Shown piece after piece: positions 1 through 9,555 of a DNA stretch of 64,000 bases. The stretch spans positions 1-64,000 of the forward strand of contig JACPWS010000017.1 in assembly GCA_016196925.1 (NCBI GenBank). Direction: 5' to 3'. Source of the stretch: Burkholderiales bacterium (lineage in GTDB: Bacteria > Pseudomonadota > Gammaproteobacteria > Burkholderiales > Burkholderiaceae_D). Position 1 is the stretch's first letter. Each line of letters starts with the position of its first letter. Made by a program: the position numbers and the translations under genes. The notes under the pieces are model-generated. The model worked only from the letters and a program-made list of their open reading frames with translations. It had not been told where the DNA came from and made no database searches.

Positions 1-1
1 G

Positions 2-43
2 CTAAAGGCACGCTGGGATGACATTGCAAACATTGTGCGTTGA
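2..43 (+). CDS. possible 3' end of an upstream gene
   Basis: Frame 2 is open from the left edge to a TGA at 41-43 and would encode the last 13 residues of a protein (ending DDIANIVR). The window starts inside it, so no family can be named. The other two forward frames stop within 21 bases. The call rests only on the open frame and a plausible residue mix, so it could equally be intergenic DNA. Confidence 0.2.
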   Translation, partial: LKARWDDIANIVR

Positions 44-73
44 TTAGAGCTGCGCCGGCTAAGGGTTTGCGCT

Positions 74-364
74 TAGCAGCCTGTCGGACTTAGGTCGTCG
101 AAGCGAAAAATCAGCTGGGCGAGCGAAGATTTTGCCGGATTTGCAGCGTCAATATCGAGATATTGACCAAAAAACCGGTGAAATATGCGCCGCTCAGGTG
201 ATTTTGCAGCCGGCGATTCCTAAGGAAACGCAGATTAATTCAAAAAGCGTCATTCCCGCGAAAGCGGGAATCCATGTAAATCAAGCACTTAGGTGGATCC
301 CCGCTTTCGCGGGGATGACGAAATCCGATTAAATCCGTGCTTCCCTAAGTCCGACAGGCTGCTA
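74..364. repeat. 291-bp element bounded by 21-bp perfect inverted repeats
   Basis: The 21 bases at 74-94 are repeated exactly, inverted, at 344-364 (TAGCAGCCTG... and ...CAGGCTGCTA). The left half of the interior (about 95-220) resembles nothing else in the window. The right half contains a complete copy of the 125-bp inverted repeat also found near 43.4 kb and 54.1 kb. No transposase is encoded inside. The structure fits a non-autonomous, MITE-like element into which, or next to which, a second repeat has inserted. Family assignment would need an insertion-sequence database search. Confidence 0.6.
221..347. repeat. dispersed inverted repeat family A, copy 1
   Basis: The ends are TAAGGAAACGCAG and the inverse-type CGTGCTTCCCTA. 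The interior holds two hairpins, ATTCCCGCGAAAGCGGGAAT (251-271) and ATCCCCGCTTTCGCGGGGAT (297-316), separated by a short AT-richer spacer. The same order of blocks occurs inverted at 43399-43526 and 54087-54204, and one end alone occurs at 13164-13184. No coding capacity is visible beyond incidental open frames. Confidence 0.85.
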
Positions 365-461
365 GCACGGTGCAATAACAACGTCTAACGCAAACAGAGC
401 CTAAAAAAGGGGGAGTATCCGGTTTTGCCCGCGTAAACGGGCGCATGCCGGCCAAGGCCGG

Positions 462-1193
462 TCACGGCGCCAGCGCGTCGGCCAGCGCGCGCAATAGTTG
501 CGCGCCGTCGCCTTGCCAGCTGCTGCCGTGCATGCAGGCCAGCGTGCTCGGGGCGGCGGCGGCCAGCCTTTCCAGCATCGCGTGCGCGTTCTGGGTGTGC
601 GAGTAATAGTCCATCGCATGGCGGAAGGCTTCGCTCGGCCCCAGGATGTCCGATTGCGTGAGGGCAGGGTGTTCGGCGCCGCCCTGGGTGAACAGATCGC
701 CGCATAACAAGGTCCGCGTTTGCTCTTCCATCAGGAAGCCGCATTCCCAGGCGTGCGGCAGGTGCGGCGTGTCGAACCAGCGCACCGTGTGCTTTCCCAG
801 TACCAGCGTTTCCCCGTCCTCCAGCGCGCGCGCCGGGCGGTCGGCCATATCGTCTATCGACACCAGCGCCGCCACCTTGCCGCACAGCGGTGCAGATTGC
901 GGCGCCGCCGCCAGCCACTCGTTGAGCGAGCCGCACTCATCGGCCTCGACGTGCGACAAGCCTAGGTAGCGCAGGCGTTCCACCGGCATGACGCTGGCCA
1001 CCGCTTCGCGCACCAGGGGGAACATCTTGCGCGGCCCGCTGTGGAATAGCAGGGGCGCATCGTCGACAATCAGGAACTGATTGAACGAGAAGCCGCCCGC
1101 CCCGCCCGGTATGGTGATTGCGGTGTTGATGCGGTAAATCCCGTCGGCAATTTCATGGATATTCGTGCCGGACTGCTGGTTCGTGATGTGCAT
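462..1193 (-). CDS. MBL-fold diiron (ODP-like) protein
   Basis: This 243-residue protein has a metallo-beta-lactamase fold of the flavodiiron/oxygen-binding diiron type and no flavodoxin domain. Ligand motifs in order are HVEADE (near residue 85), PHLPHAWE (near 147), CGDLF (near 165) and MHGSSW (near 220), the H-x-E-x-D ... H ... D ... H pattern of diiron sites. The residue after the Asp of the first motif is Glu rather than His, as in some ODP-type members. The ATG at 1193 follows GGGAGAG at a good distance, so it is preferred over a TTG six codons upstream. Known relatives bind or reduce oxygen or nitric oxide. A role in oxygen sensing is inference, and a general hydrolase is the alternative. 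It stands alone, convergent with nothing. Confidence 0.75.
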   Translation of the reverse strand: MHITNQQSGTNIHEIADGIYRINTAITIPGGAGGFSFNQFLIVDDAPLLFHSGPRKMFPLVREAVASVMPVERLRYLGLSHVEADECGSLNEWLAAAPQSAPLCGKVAALVSIDDMADRPARALEDGETLVLGKHTVRWFDTPHLPHAWECGFLMEEQTRTLLCGDLFTQGGAEHPALTQSDILGPSEAFRHAMDYYSHTQNAHAMLERLAAAAPSTLACMHGSSWQGDGAQLLRALADALAP

Positions 1194-1295
1194 GTTCACT
1201 CTCCCGGTCAAGCGCGAAAAATTAGCGCTGCTTGCTGTCGTCCAATGAGTTTAATCGGCAAATTCCCGAATTGCCAGGATGCTGAGAATAGTAAG

Positions 1296-1371
1296 TGGTG
1301 CCGCTGGCCGGAATCGAACTGGCGACCTTCGCATTACGAATGCGCTGCTCTACCAACTGAGCTACAGCGGC
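1296..1371 (-). tRNA. tRNA-Thr (anticodon CGU)
   Basis: The 76-nt minus-strand sequence folds as a cloverleaf. The acceptor stem pairs GCCGCTG with CAGCGGC, the D-arm contains AGCTCAGTTGGTAGAGC, the anticodon loop TTCGTAA gives CGT (threonine, ACG codons), and the T-arm holds GGTTCGATTCC-type bases (here AGTTCGATTC). The 3' CCA is encoded at 1296-1298, with A at 1299 as discriminator. It lies alone between the MBL-fold gene and groL. Confidence 0.95.
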
Positions 1372-1511
1372 TGAAAGCAAAATTTGTACAAATCGTGTCC
1401 GCATGAGTCAGGCATCAGACTGTAGACGGCCTGATAGCCTTGCCGTTCATCATAGCAGAAACATATCGGTGATGAACGGGCGGCTGGGAGATTTTCGGGC
1501 TTCACGTCCAT

Positions 1512-1538
1512 AAAAAAAAGCCCCGCAAGCTGCGGGGC
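1512..1538 (-). terminator. rho-independent terminator of groSL
   Basis: On the minus strand, GCCCCGCA and TGCGGGGC-type arms (positions 1520-1538) form a GC-rich hairpin with a short AGCT-type loop, followed at once by a run of eight T residues (1519-1512). It lies about 30 bases past the groL stop codon. Confidence 0.9.
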
Positions 1539-1567
1539 TCTCGGATACAGCTTCGCCGGGGGGGCTA

Positions 1568-3262
<1,695 letters not shown>

Positions 3263-3553
3263 TTACTTCTGGACGATCGCGAAGATGTCTTCTTCGCGCA
3301 TGACCAGAACTTCCTGACCGTCGACCTTGACAGCCTGGCCCGAATATTTGCCGAACAATACGCGGTCGCCGACTTTAACTTCCAGTGCGCGAACTGAGCC
3401 GTTTTCCAGCACTTTGCCGTTACCGACGGCCAATACTTCGCCTTGGTCTGGCTTTTCTGCTGCTGCGTCAGGCAAAACGATACCGGAGGCGGTTTTAGTT
3501 TCTTGATCCAGACGTTTAACGATCAGTCTATCGTGCAGGGGACGAAGGTTCAT
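3263..3553 (-). CDS. groS: co-chaperonin GroES
   Basis: This 96-residue co-chaperonin caps the GroEL ring. It opens [14 protein letters not shown] and carries the mobile loop around residues 18-32 ([12 protein letters not shown]) that contacts GroEL. It ends [13 protein letters not shown]. An in-frame extension upstream to 3697 exists, but it crosses the promoter and CIRCE operator, and the ATG at 3553 has a clean AAGGAG ribosome site 7 bases ahead, so the short form is the gene. It is first in the groS-groL operon. Confidence 0.98.
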   Translation of the reverse strand: MNLRPLHDRLIVKRLDQETKTASGIVLPDAAAEKPDQGEVLAVGNGKVLENGSVRALEVKVGDRVLFGKYSGQAVKVDGQEVLVMREEDIFAIVQK

Positions 3554-3618
3554 ACAAACTCCTTTTAAATAGGCGATTGGGTTGCTGATGGAATTCTTAA
3601 AGGCTGGGGACAGACTTG

Positions 3619-3645
3619 TTAGCACTCTCTCCCAACGAGTGCTAA
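3619..3645. promoter_or_regulatory. CIRCE operator (HrcA site)
   Basis: A perfect TTAGCACTC-N9-GAGTGCTAA lies at 3619-3645, exactly the consensus CIRCE element bound by the HrcA heat-shock repressor. It begins at the -10 box of the groSL promoter, so a bound repressor would block transcription start. hrcA itself is not in the window. Confidence 0.97.
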
Positions 3646-3673
3646 TTATATGGGCGGGGTGGGGGATTTTCAA
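3645..3673 (-). promoter_or_regulatory. groSL promoter, sigma70 overlapping sigma32
   Basis: On the minus strand TTGAAA (3673-3668), a 17-base spacer and TATAAT (3650-3645) make a near-consensus sigma70 promoter. The same bases read as CTTGAAA, 13 bases, then CCCATATAA, a good heat-shock (sigma32) promoter. CIRCE starts at the -10. Both readings come from sequence alone. Confidence 0.8.
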
Positions 3674-3745
3674 GGATGGGAATTTTATCTGTTGCAAATA
3701 TTAATAATTAGACACCTTCTCCCGCAGGCGGGTAAGGGAAGGAAA

Positions 3746-3779
3746 CAGCGCTTCCGCCTTAGAAAAGGCGGAAGCGCTG
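3746..3779. repeat. perfect 15-bp stem hairpin
   Basis: The arms at 3746-3760 and 3765-3779 (CAGCGCTTCCGCCTT and its exact complement) enclose a four-base AGAA loop. There is no T-run on either side, so it is not a textbook terminator. It lies just past the stop of the 3801-4127 gene and upstream of the groSL promoter, so it may still act as a transcription barrier or be an extragenic palindrome. Confidence 0.6.
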
Positions 3780-3800
3780 CGTATGTCTGACAACAGGGGG

Positions 3801-4127
3801 CTAAGTCCGGCCCGGATCCCAGTTGAGCGCCTCTCTGTGCGCTTCGGCTTCGGCGCTGGCGAGGGCGGCCTTGGCGCGGTGTATCTGTTGCTGTACCGCG
3901 TCGGGCAAGGCGCTGATGACGTCGCGAATGGCGGCGGCCAGCAATTCTCCGGTCAGACAAGCCGTATCGCATTGATGCACGCTGGCCATCGCTTCCAGAT
4001 CGCGGGCCAGCGCGGCGGGAATCGGCCCGGCTACCGTACGTATCGAGGAACTGTGCGTGTCACAACTGTATTCGGTGGCCGCGCCTGCACTCAGACGTGC
4101 TGCCAGATTGCGGATTTGCTCGCCCAT
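3801..4127 (-). CDS. small cytoplasmic protein, function unknown
   Basis: This 108-residue protein has no signal peptide and no membrane segment. The ATG at 4127 follows GGAGG at a good distance, and the longer in-frame version from 4205 has no such site. The middle (about residues 35-75, IPAALARDLEAMASVHQCD then LLAAAIRDVI) has the spacing of helices seen in ribbon-helix-helix type DNA-binding proteins, but the match is weak and given only as a hint. The C-terminal third is Ala/Glu-rich and probably helical. It stands alone between groSL and the ftr operon, transcribed away from the latter. Function is not known. Confidence 0.6.
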   Translation of the reverse strand: MGEQIRNLAARLSAGAATEYSCDTHSSSIRTVAGPIPAALARDLEAMASVHQCDTACLTGELLAAAIRDVISALPDAVQQQIHRAKAALASAEAEAHREALNWDPGRT

Positions 4128-4368
4128 TTTGATGATCCTCCAGATGTTGCCGCAAACAGGAAATCCACCTTCAGTATTGGTCAAGTTAGCCATCACAACA
4201 AGCACAGATTGGCAATAAGCGCCGGGCGGGTTTGCGTTTAGTCAAGAAATGCGAAAAAACCGGCCCGGCGCTATGGCGCCGTCGGCGGGCGCCGCGTATA
4301 AGCATTTCGGCTGCCGCCGCTTACCCCGAAAGAACTAGGCGCGGCTGGTCATTTGTACGATTTCAAAC

Positions 4369-4387
4369 GCTAATGAGAATGGTTACT
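4369..4387. promoter_or_regulatory. probable Fur box
   Basis: GCTAATGAGAATGGTTACT matches the 19-base Fur consensus at 13 positions, and further A/T-rich sequence (ATTTGC) continues beyond it. It sits 34 bases ahead of ftrA. Iron repression of the ftr operon is the natural inference. Confidence 0.75.
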
Positions 4388-4420
4388 ATTTGCGTATCAA
4401 TTCATAACCCTGGAGTTCTC

Positions 4421-4978
4421 ATGGCTCAACCGCTTACTTCCCGTCTGGTCAAACGCTTGTTTGTGCTGGCAAACGCCGCCGCCGCACTCAACGCCTATGC
4501 CGTTGAATATCCTATCGGCACGCCGCAACAACGTTTCGGCATGGAAATCGCCGCCGTCTACCTGCAACCGGTGGTGATGGAGCCGGACGGCATGATGAAA
4601 AAAGCCGAAGAATCCGACATCCATATCGAGGCCGATATCAAGGCGCTGGCCGGCAATCCCAACGGTTTCGAAGAGGGCGCCTGGGTTCCCTACCTGCTGG
4701 TCAAATTCGAGGTCAGCAAGCAGGGCACGAATCAAAAAGTCGCCGGCGACTTCATGCCCATGGTGGCCAACGACGGCCCGCACTACGGCGACAACGTCAA
4801 GCTGTTCGGCCCGGGCAAATACCATGTGAAATACACCATTTTTCCCCCATCGGAAAATCATCACGCGCATTTCGGCCGTCACACCGACCGCCTGACCGGC
4901 GTGCGCCCGTGGTTCAAGCCTTTCGAGGTGGAATACGACTTCACCTTCGTCGGCGTCGGCAAGAAAGGCGGGTATTAA
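4421..4978 (+). CDS. ftrA: periplasmic iron-binding protein FtrA (P19/Tp34 family)
   Basis: This 185-residue protein has an N-terminal signal peptide (about residues 1-27, cleavage likely after NAYA) and the P19/Tp34 fold seen in cFtr1-type systems, where it binds iron/copper and hands Fe to the permease. Visible family features are YPIGTPQQRFGMEIAAVYL with a metal-site Glu and Met, and a His cluster HHAHFGRHTD near residue 148. The ATG at 4421 has GGAG 6 bases upstream; a longer frame from 4232 crosses the Fur box and is rejected. It is first in the operon, followed after 3 bases by the porin. In known systems FtrABCD imports ferrous iron without a siderophore. Confidence 0.93.
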   Translation: MAQPLTSRLVKRLFVLANAAAALNAYAVEYPIGTPQQRFGMEIAAVYLQPVVMEPDGMMKKAEESDIHIEADIKALAGNPNGFEEGAWVPYLLVKFEVSKQGTNQKVAGDFMPMVANDGPHYGDNVKLFGPGKYHVKYTIFPPSENHHAHFGRHTDRLTGVRPWFKPFEVEYDFTFVGVGKKGGY

Positions 4979-4981
4979 GTC

Positions 4982-6478
4982 ATGCTGAACCGTCTCAATC
5001 TCAAGCCGTTGGCGGTGGCGGTGACGCTAGCCTGCGCCGCCTCCGCTGCGTCGTCCGCTACGGCTAACAAGGCCGATCTGGCGCGTTTGCTGGAGAAACT
5101 GAATCAACGCGTGGAAAAGCTGGAGCAGCGTAACGCCGAACTGGAAAACCAATTGCGCGCCAGCCGCGCACCGGCCGCCAATACCACTGCCGCAGCGGCG
5201 CTAGCGCAGCGCGTGCAAACGCTGGAAACGCAGCAGGCGCAAGTCGAGCGCGGATTGGAAAAGGAAAGCATCAGCGAAAGAGAACCCGACCTCACGGCGC
5301 GCCTGAAGCTGCTCGAGTCGCAGGCCGTCAACGCGCAAAGCGCAGTGCGTAAAGTGGGCGCCTTCGATGGCGTCAGCGCCGGCTTCAGCCTGACTACGGT
5401 GGCGCAGACGCATCGCGGCATTCCCGCCGCCAGCAGTCAGCTGAACTATCGCGGCGATGCCTACGTCAGTTTGCCGCTGGCGAAGATAGGCGATATCGAA
5501 CACAAGGTCTACGCTCAGTTCCGCCTCGGCCAGGGGCAGGGCTTGAACGATGCTCCCAGCTTTGCCAAACCTAACGCCAGCGCTTTCCGCGTGCAAAGTA
5601 CCGCCGCCGACGACGCCGTGGCGGTGCTGGGGCAGGCCTGGTATCAGGCCGATATTCCCTTGCCTTTCGGCGGCTATAAGCCGCACTCCAAGGAAACGCT
5701 GGAACTGAACTTCGGCAAGATGGACCCGTTTGTCTTCTTCGATCAGAATGCCGCGGCCGGGGATGAAACCCGCCAGTTCCTGAACACGATTTTTGTCCAC
5801 AATCCTTTGCTCGATGCAGGCGGCGACATCGGCGTCGATGCCAATGGTTTTGCGCCCGGCTTCCGGCTTTCGTATGTGAATGCCAGCGCCAAGCCGCAAA
5901 CCTGGCGCGTATCGCTCGGCGTATTCGGCGCCGGCGTGCAAGGCGCGAATTACCAGCGCAGCCTGAGCGCGCCGCTGGTCATGTTGCAAGCCGAGACCGA
6001 ACAGCGTCTGATGCAGGGTTTGGCCGGTAATTATCGCGTGTATGCCTGGCGCAATCCCCAGGCCGCGCATTACGATGCTGCCGTCGCCGGACCGGAACAG
6101 CATAGCGGCTGGGGAATGTCGGCCGATCAACGGGTAGGCGACGGTGTCACCGTGTTCGGCCGCTATGGACATCAATTGCAGGGCCATGTCAGTTTCGATC
6201 GCGCCCTGACTCTGGGCGCCGAGTTCAACGGTTCGTATTGGGGGCGCGGCGGCGACCGCATGGGCGTGGCGCTGGGCTGGTTGAAGATCAGTCAGGATTA
6301 CCGTGCGTTTAGCGGTACGGCCAGCGGCGCCGAAAAAGTCGGTGAGTGGTATTACCGCTGGCGCATCAACAGCCAGTTTGAACTCTCGCCTAACTTCCAG
6401 TACTTCGGCAATCCGGCTGGCGAAGGCGGCGCCGACGCCATCAAGGTGCTGGGGCTGAGGGCGCAGATCAGTTATTGA
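4982..6478 (+). CDS. OprB-like outer-membrane porin with coiled-coil N-terminus
   Basis: This 498-residue protein has a signal peptide (about residues 1-27). A heptad-type coiled coil follows (about 30-115: LARLLEKLNQRVEKLEQR and so on). The rest is beta-rich and ends LRAQISY with the terminal aromatic typical of outer-membrane barrels. The segment FGKMDPFVFFDQNAAAGDE, with the later VHNPLLDAGGD, resembles carbohydrate-selective OprB porins. It starts 3 bases after ftrA and precedes ftrB, so it is translated inside the ferrous iron operon. The family predicts passive uptake across the outer membrane. The inference here is a path for iron or an iron chelate. The substrate cannot be read from sequence. 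Confidence 0.8.
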   Translation: MLNRLNLKPLAVAVTLACAASAASSATANKADLARLLEKLNQRVEKLEQRNAELENQLRASRAPAANTTAAAALAQRVQTLETQQAQVERGLEKESISEREPDLTARLKLLESQAVNAQSAVRKVGAFDGVSAGFSLTTVAQTHRGIPAASSQLNYRGDAYVSLPLAKIGDIEHKVYAQFRLGQGQGLNDAPSFAKPNASAFRVQSTAADDAVAVLGQAWYQADIPLPFGGYKPHSKETLELNFGKMDPFVFFDQNAAAGDETRQFLNTIFVHNPLLDAGGDIGVDANGFAPGFRLSYVNASAKPQTWRVSLGVFGAGVQGANYQRSLSAPLVMLQAETEQRLMQGLAGNYRVYAWRNPQAAHYDAAVAGPEQHSGWGMSADQRVGDGVTVFGRYGHQLQGHVSFDRALTLGAEFNGSYWGRGGDRMGVALGWLKISQDYRAFSGTASGAEKVGEWYYRWRINSQFELSPNFQYFGNPAGEGGADAIKVLGLRAQISY

Positions 6479-6550
6479 ACCAGCCATTTTTATCGGATTG
6501 ACACTAGCCTGCAGCTGCGGGCTTGCGTCATATGGAGCAGGAGTTTCATT

Positions 6551-6892
6551 GTGCGAAAACTATTTTTAAATTTGGTCGCTGTGCTGACGCTGGCCGGCGC
6601 GTTCGCCGGGCCGGTACTGGCGGACGGCATGCCGACCTTCACGCTGGTGATGCGCGCCGGCCGTTTTCAGCCGGAAACGTTGGTAGTGCCGGCCAACACC
6701 AAGTTCCGTCTGCTGATCAAGAACGAAGGGCCGGGCGCGGAGGAATTCGAGAGCATAGAGTTACGCAAGGAAAAAGTGCTGGCGCCCGGCGTGACCAGTT
6801 TCCTGATCTTCCAGCCGCTGAAACCGGGCAGTTACAAGTTTTTCGGCGATTTCCATCCCGCGACGGCGCAAGGCCGTTTCGTCGCCAAATAA
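6551..6892 (+). CDS. ftrB: periplasmic cupredoxin-like protein FtrB
   Basis: This 113-residue protein has a signal peptide (about 1-24, ending VLADG) and one small cupredoxin-like domain like the N-terminal part of EfeO. It shares the lines FTLVMRAGRFQPETLVVPA, EEFESIEL and FFGDFHPATAQGRF. In cFtr-type systems FtrB is proposed to oxidise ferrous iron or pass it with FtrA to the FtrC permease. The start is GTG at 6551, chosen because AGGAG lies 7 bases ahead and the signal peptide begins there. It follows the porin after 72 bases and precedes ftrC by 9. Confidence 0.9.
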   Translation: MRKLFLNLVAVLTLAGAFAGPVLADGMPTFTLVMRAGRFQPETLVVPANTKFRLLIKNEGPGAEEFESIELRKEKVLAPGVTSFLIFQPLKPGSYKFFGDFHPATAQGRFVAK

Positions 6893-6901
6893 GGAGGCGT
6901 C

Positions 6902-7711
6902 ATGGGTAATTCTCTGTTCATCGTCTGGCGCGAAAGCGTGGAAGCGATGCTGGTGCTGGGTATCTTGCACGCCTGGCTGAAACGCAACGAAGGTGCCGGC
7001 GGCGGCTTGCGCGCCTTGTGGCTGGGTGTGCTGGCCGGCATCGCACTGGCGGCGCTGCTGGGCTGGGGCATGGTCAGTGTGCAGGGCGAGTTGAGCGGGG
7101 CGGCGCTGGAATGGTTTCAGATCGCCATCCTGTTTATCGCTGCCGGTCTGATCGCGCAAATGGTGCTGTGGATGCAAAAGCACGGCCGCCAAATGAAGCA
7201 GCAACTGGAGCGCGACATGGCGCGCGCCGCGCAGCAATCGGGCCGCTTCGGCGTCGCCGCCGTGGCCGCGCTGGCGATCGCGCGCGAGGGCGCGGAAACC
7301 GCGATTTTCCTGTACGGCATGGGACTGGAGAGCCAGAACGGCGCCGGCATGGCGTTCGGCGCCGGCCTCGGTTTCGCGCTGGCGGCGGCGACCGCGTGGG
7401 CGCTCAATCGCGGTCTGGGCATGCTGAATTACCGCCAGTTTTTCCGCCTCAGCGGCTTGCTGTTGCTGCTGTTCGCGGTGGCCTTGCTGGTGGCGGGAGT
7501 GGACCGCCTGATCGGGATGGATGTGCTGCCGGCGCTGGTCGATCCGCTGTGGGATAGTTCGGCGCTGCTGGACGATAACAGTGGCTTCGGCACTTTGTTG
7601 TCCGCCTTCACCGGTTACCGCGCCCGCCCTTCGCTGATGCTGGTGGCGACTTACGCCGCTTACTGGCTGACGGTGGCGGCGCTGCAAAGAAAGCTGGCGC
7701 GCCATGCATAG
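6902..7711 (+). CDS. ftrC: FTR1-family iron permease FtrC
   Basis: This 269-residue inner-membrane protein has about seven hydrophobic segments. It has the two iron-translocation motifs of the FTR1 family, RESVE (residues 10-14) and REGAE (about 126-130). It is the bacterial homologue of yeast Ftr1 and EfeU and moves iron through the membrane. AAGGAGG stands 3-9 bases ahead of the ATG. Its end overlaps ftrD by 8 bases, so the two are translationally coupled. Confidence 0.95.
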   Translation: MGNSLFIVWRESVEAMLVLGILHAWLKRNEGAGGGLRALWLGVLAGIALAALLGWGMVSVQGELSGAALEWFQIAILFIAAGLIAQMVLWMQKHGRQMKQQLERDMARAAQQSGRFGVAAVAALAIAREGAETAIFLYGMGLESQNGAGMAFGAGLGFALAAATAWALNRGLGMLNYRQFFRLSGLLLLLFAVALLVAGVDRLIGMDVLPALVDPLWDSSALLDDNSGFGTLLSAFTGYRARPSLMLVATYAAYWLTVAALQRKLARHA

Positions 7712-9095
7712 CGCGCCTCCGTTCGCCGCCGGCTCTCCCGCCAGCCGGCGCACCCTGCTGGCGCGCTTGGGCGACGCCATGCGCCGTCATAGCCGCGTCA
7801 TCCTCGGCATACAGTGCTGCGTGCTGCTGATCTACCTGACGCTGCTGATCGTTCCGGCGCTGCTGCCCTTGCCGCCGGAAGATGCGCATATCTACGACAA
7901 CTTGCGCCTGTTCGCGCAATGCATGTTCTGGGGCGTCTGGTGGCCGTTCGTGATGCTGGCCACCATGCTGTTCGGGCGCGTCTGGTGCGGCGTGTTCTGC
8001 CCGGAAGGCGCGCTGACCGAATTCGCCAGCCGACACGGCCTGGGCCGTCCCATACCGCGCTGGATACGCTGGAGCGGCTGGCCCTTGCTGGCCTTCGTCT
8101 GCACCACGGTGTACGGGCAACTGGTCAGCGTGTACGAATATCCGGAGGCCGCCTTGCTGGTGCTGGGCGGCTCTTCGCTGGTGGCGCTGGCCGTCGGCTT
8201 CATGTACGGCAAAGGCAAGCGCGTCTGGTGCCGCTACCTGTGCCCGGCCAACGGCGTGTTTTCTTTGCTGGCGAAGATCGCGCCGCTGCATTTCCGCGTC
8301 GATGAAGCGGCCTGGAAGCTCGCTACCGCGCCGGCGCCGCGCATCAATTGCGCGCCCCTGATCGATATCCGCCACATGAAGAGCGCTTCGGCTTGCCACG
8401 CCTGCGGCCGTTGCAGCGGGCAGAAAGGCGCGGTGCAGCTGGCGCTGCGTTCGCCGGCGCAAGAAATCCTGCAGAGCCGGAACCAGGATGTGAAGACCGA
8501 GGAAATCCTGAGCCTGACCCTGGGCGTGATCGGCGTTGCCAGCGCCGCTTTCCTGTGGTCGTCCAGCCCCTGGTTCGTGACGCTGAAAACGGCGGCGGCC
8601 GACTGGCTGATAGAGCGCGACTGGTTTTTACTGCTGCAGGATAACGCGCCGTGGTGGCTGTTGACGCACTATCCGGCCGCCAACGACGTGTTTACCTGGC
8701 TGGACGGCTTGTGCATCCTGGCCTATATCCTCGGCGGCGGCCTGGTCTTGGGCGGGACGCTGCTGGCGCTGGTCGCACTGGCGGCGCGCGTGGCCGGGCA
8801 AGCCGCTTTGTCGTGGCAAAGGCTGGCGCTGGCCCTGGTGCCTGTGGCGGGCATGGGCATCTTCCTCGGATTGTCGATGCTGACGCTGTCGCACCTGAAG
8901 GCGGAGCGCATCGTCCTGAGCTGGGTGCCGCAGGCGCGCGCCTTGCTGTTGCTGCTGGGGACGGGGTTTTCGCTGTGGCTGGGCGGGAAAATGCTGGTGG
9001 CGCGGTTCCAATGGCGCAGCCTGTGCGCGTTCGCCGTTTTCAGCCTGGCGCCGGCGCTGATCGCTGCGTTGTGGTCTTACAATTTTTTTGTCTGA
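7704..9095 (+). CDS. ftrD: NapH-like 4Fe-4S membrane protein FtrD
   Basis: This 463-residue polytopic membrane protein has three Cys groups: CGVFCPEG (about residue 95), CRYLCPANGV (about 176) and CHACGRC (about 231). This layout is that of NapH/RdxA-like polyferredoxins. In FtrABCD it is thought to recycle electrons from Fe oxidation or drive the permease. A further block of about five membrane segments follows after residue 260. The third cluster lacks a closing CP, so it may hold an altered cluster. It overlaps ftrC by 8 bases and is the last gene of the operon. Confidence 0.9.
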   Translation: MHSAPPFAAGSPASRRTLLARLGDAMRRHSRVILGIQCCVLLIYLTLLIVPALLPLPPEDAHIYDNLRLFAQCMFWGVWWPFVMLATMLFGRVWCGVFCPEGALTEFASRHGLGRPIPRWIRWSGWPLLAFVCTTVYGQLVSVYEYPEAALLVLGGSSLVALAVGFMYGKGKRVWCRYLCPANGVFSLLAKIAPLHFRVDEAAWKLATAPAPRINCAPLIDIRHMKSASACHACGRCSGQKGAVQLALRSPAQEILQSRNQDVKTEEILSLTLGVIGVASAAFLWSSSPWFVTLKTAAADWLIERDWFLLLQDNAPWWLLTHYPAANDVFTWLDGLCILAYILGGGLVLGGTLLALVALAARVAGQAALSWQRLALALVPVAGMGIFLGLSMLTLSHLKAERIVLSWVPQARALLLLLGTGFSLWLGGKMLVARFQWRSLCAFAVFSLAPALIAALWSYNFFV

Positions 9096-9153
9096 TGGCA
9101 AGCAGCGGCACGCAGCGGTTGGCCAAACGCCGGACTTATGCTAAGGTTTAGTG

Positions 9154-9555
9154 ATGGCCCAATACACATGGCGTTTCCTGATTGCTTGTCTGATGCTTGT
9201 TCTGCTGCCCTTGCAAGGTATGGCAGCGACAGGCATGCTGGTTTGCGGGCCGGGTCATCAGCGTCAGGCCGGCCAGGCTACGCAGGGCTGTCATGAAATG
9301 CATGCCGCCGCGCAGGACGAGGCCTCCCTTCGTTCGCACCACACTTCTTCCGATATGGATGACGGCGCCGCACATGCTTCCCACGGCAAATGCAATGCCG
9401 GCGCGGCTTGCTGCAGCGCTACCGCCTTGCTTACCAGTTTTACTCTGCACCTTGCAGCCCCGGTCAGCGCGGATGTTTTCGTCATCCCGGCAACCCTGCA
9501 CACGTCGGCCCCGGTCCGCACGCTCGAGCGACCGCCGCGCCACTTCCTCGCTTAA
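9154..9555 (+). CDS. CzcI/DUF2946-like secreted Cys-His protein
   Basis: This 133-residue protein has a signal peptide (about 1-24) and a mature part rich in His, Met and Cys (C-x-A-G-A-A-C-C near residue 85). It ends RTLERPPRHFLA. Such proteins, often labelled CzcI or DUF2946, sit beside heavy-metal efflux genes in Burkholderiales and are thought to bind or sense periplasmic metal. The ATG at 9154 lies 7 bases after AAGG; a GTG one codon earlier is possible. It starts 58 bases after ftrD, so it could be co-transcribed with the iron operon, but its kind belongs to the copper genes downstream. Confidence 0.65.
   Translation: MAQYTWRFLIACLMLVLLPLQGMAATGMLVCGPGHQRQAGQATQGCHEMHAAAQDEASLRSHHTSSDMDDGAAHASHGKCNAGAACCSATALLTSFTLHLAAPVSADVFVIPATLHTSAPVRTLERPPRHFLA

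Noticed and set aside
132..332. 66-codon open frame inside the left-edge repeat
   Set aside because: It is composed of the repeat hairpins read in one frame. The same phrase appears wherever the repeat occurs.
1222..1404. Small open frame overlapping the tRNA gene
   Set aside because: It is a translation of tRNA-Thr sequence, a common false gene.
5201..6487. 428-codon open frame antisense to the porin gene
   Set aside because: The opposite strand has a signal peptide, operon spacing and barrel features. The antisense frame has none.
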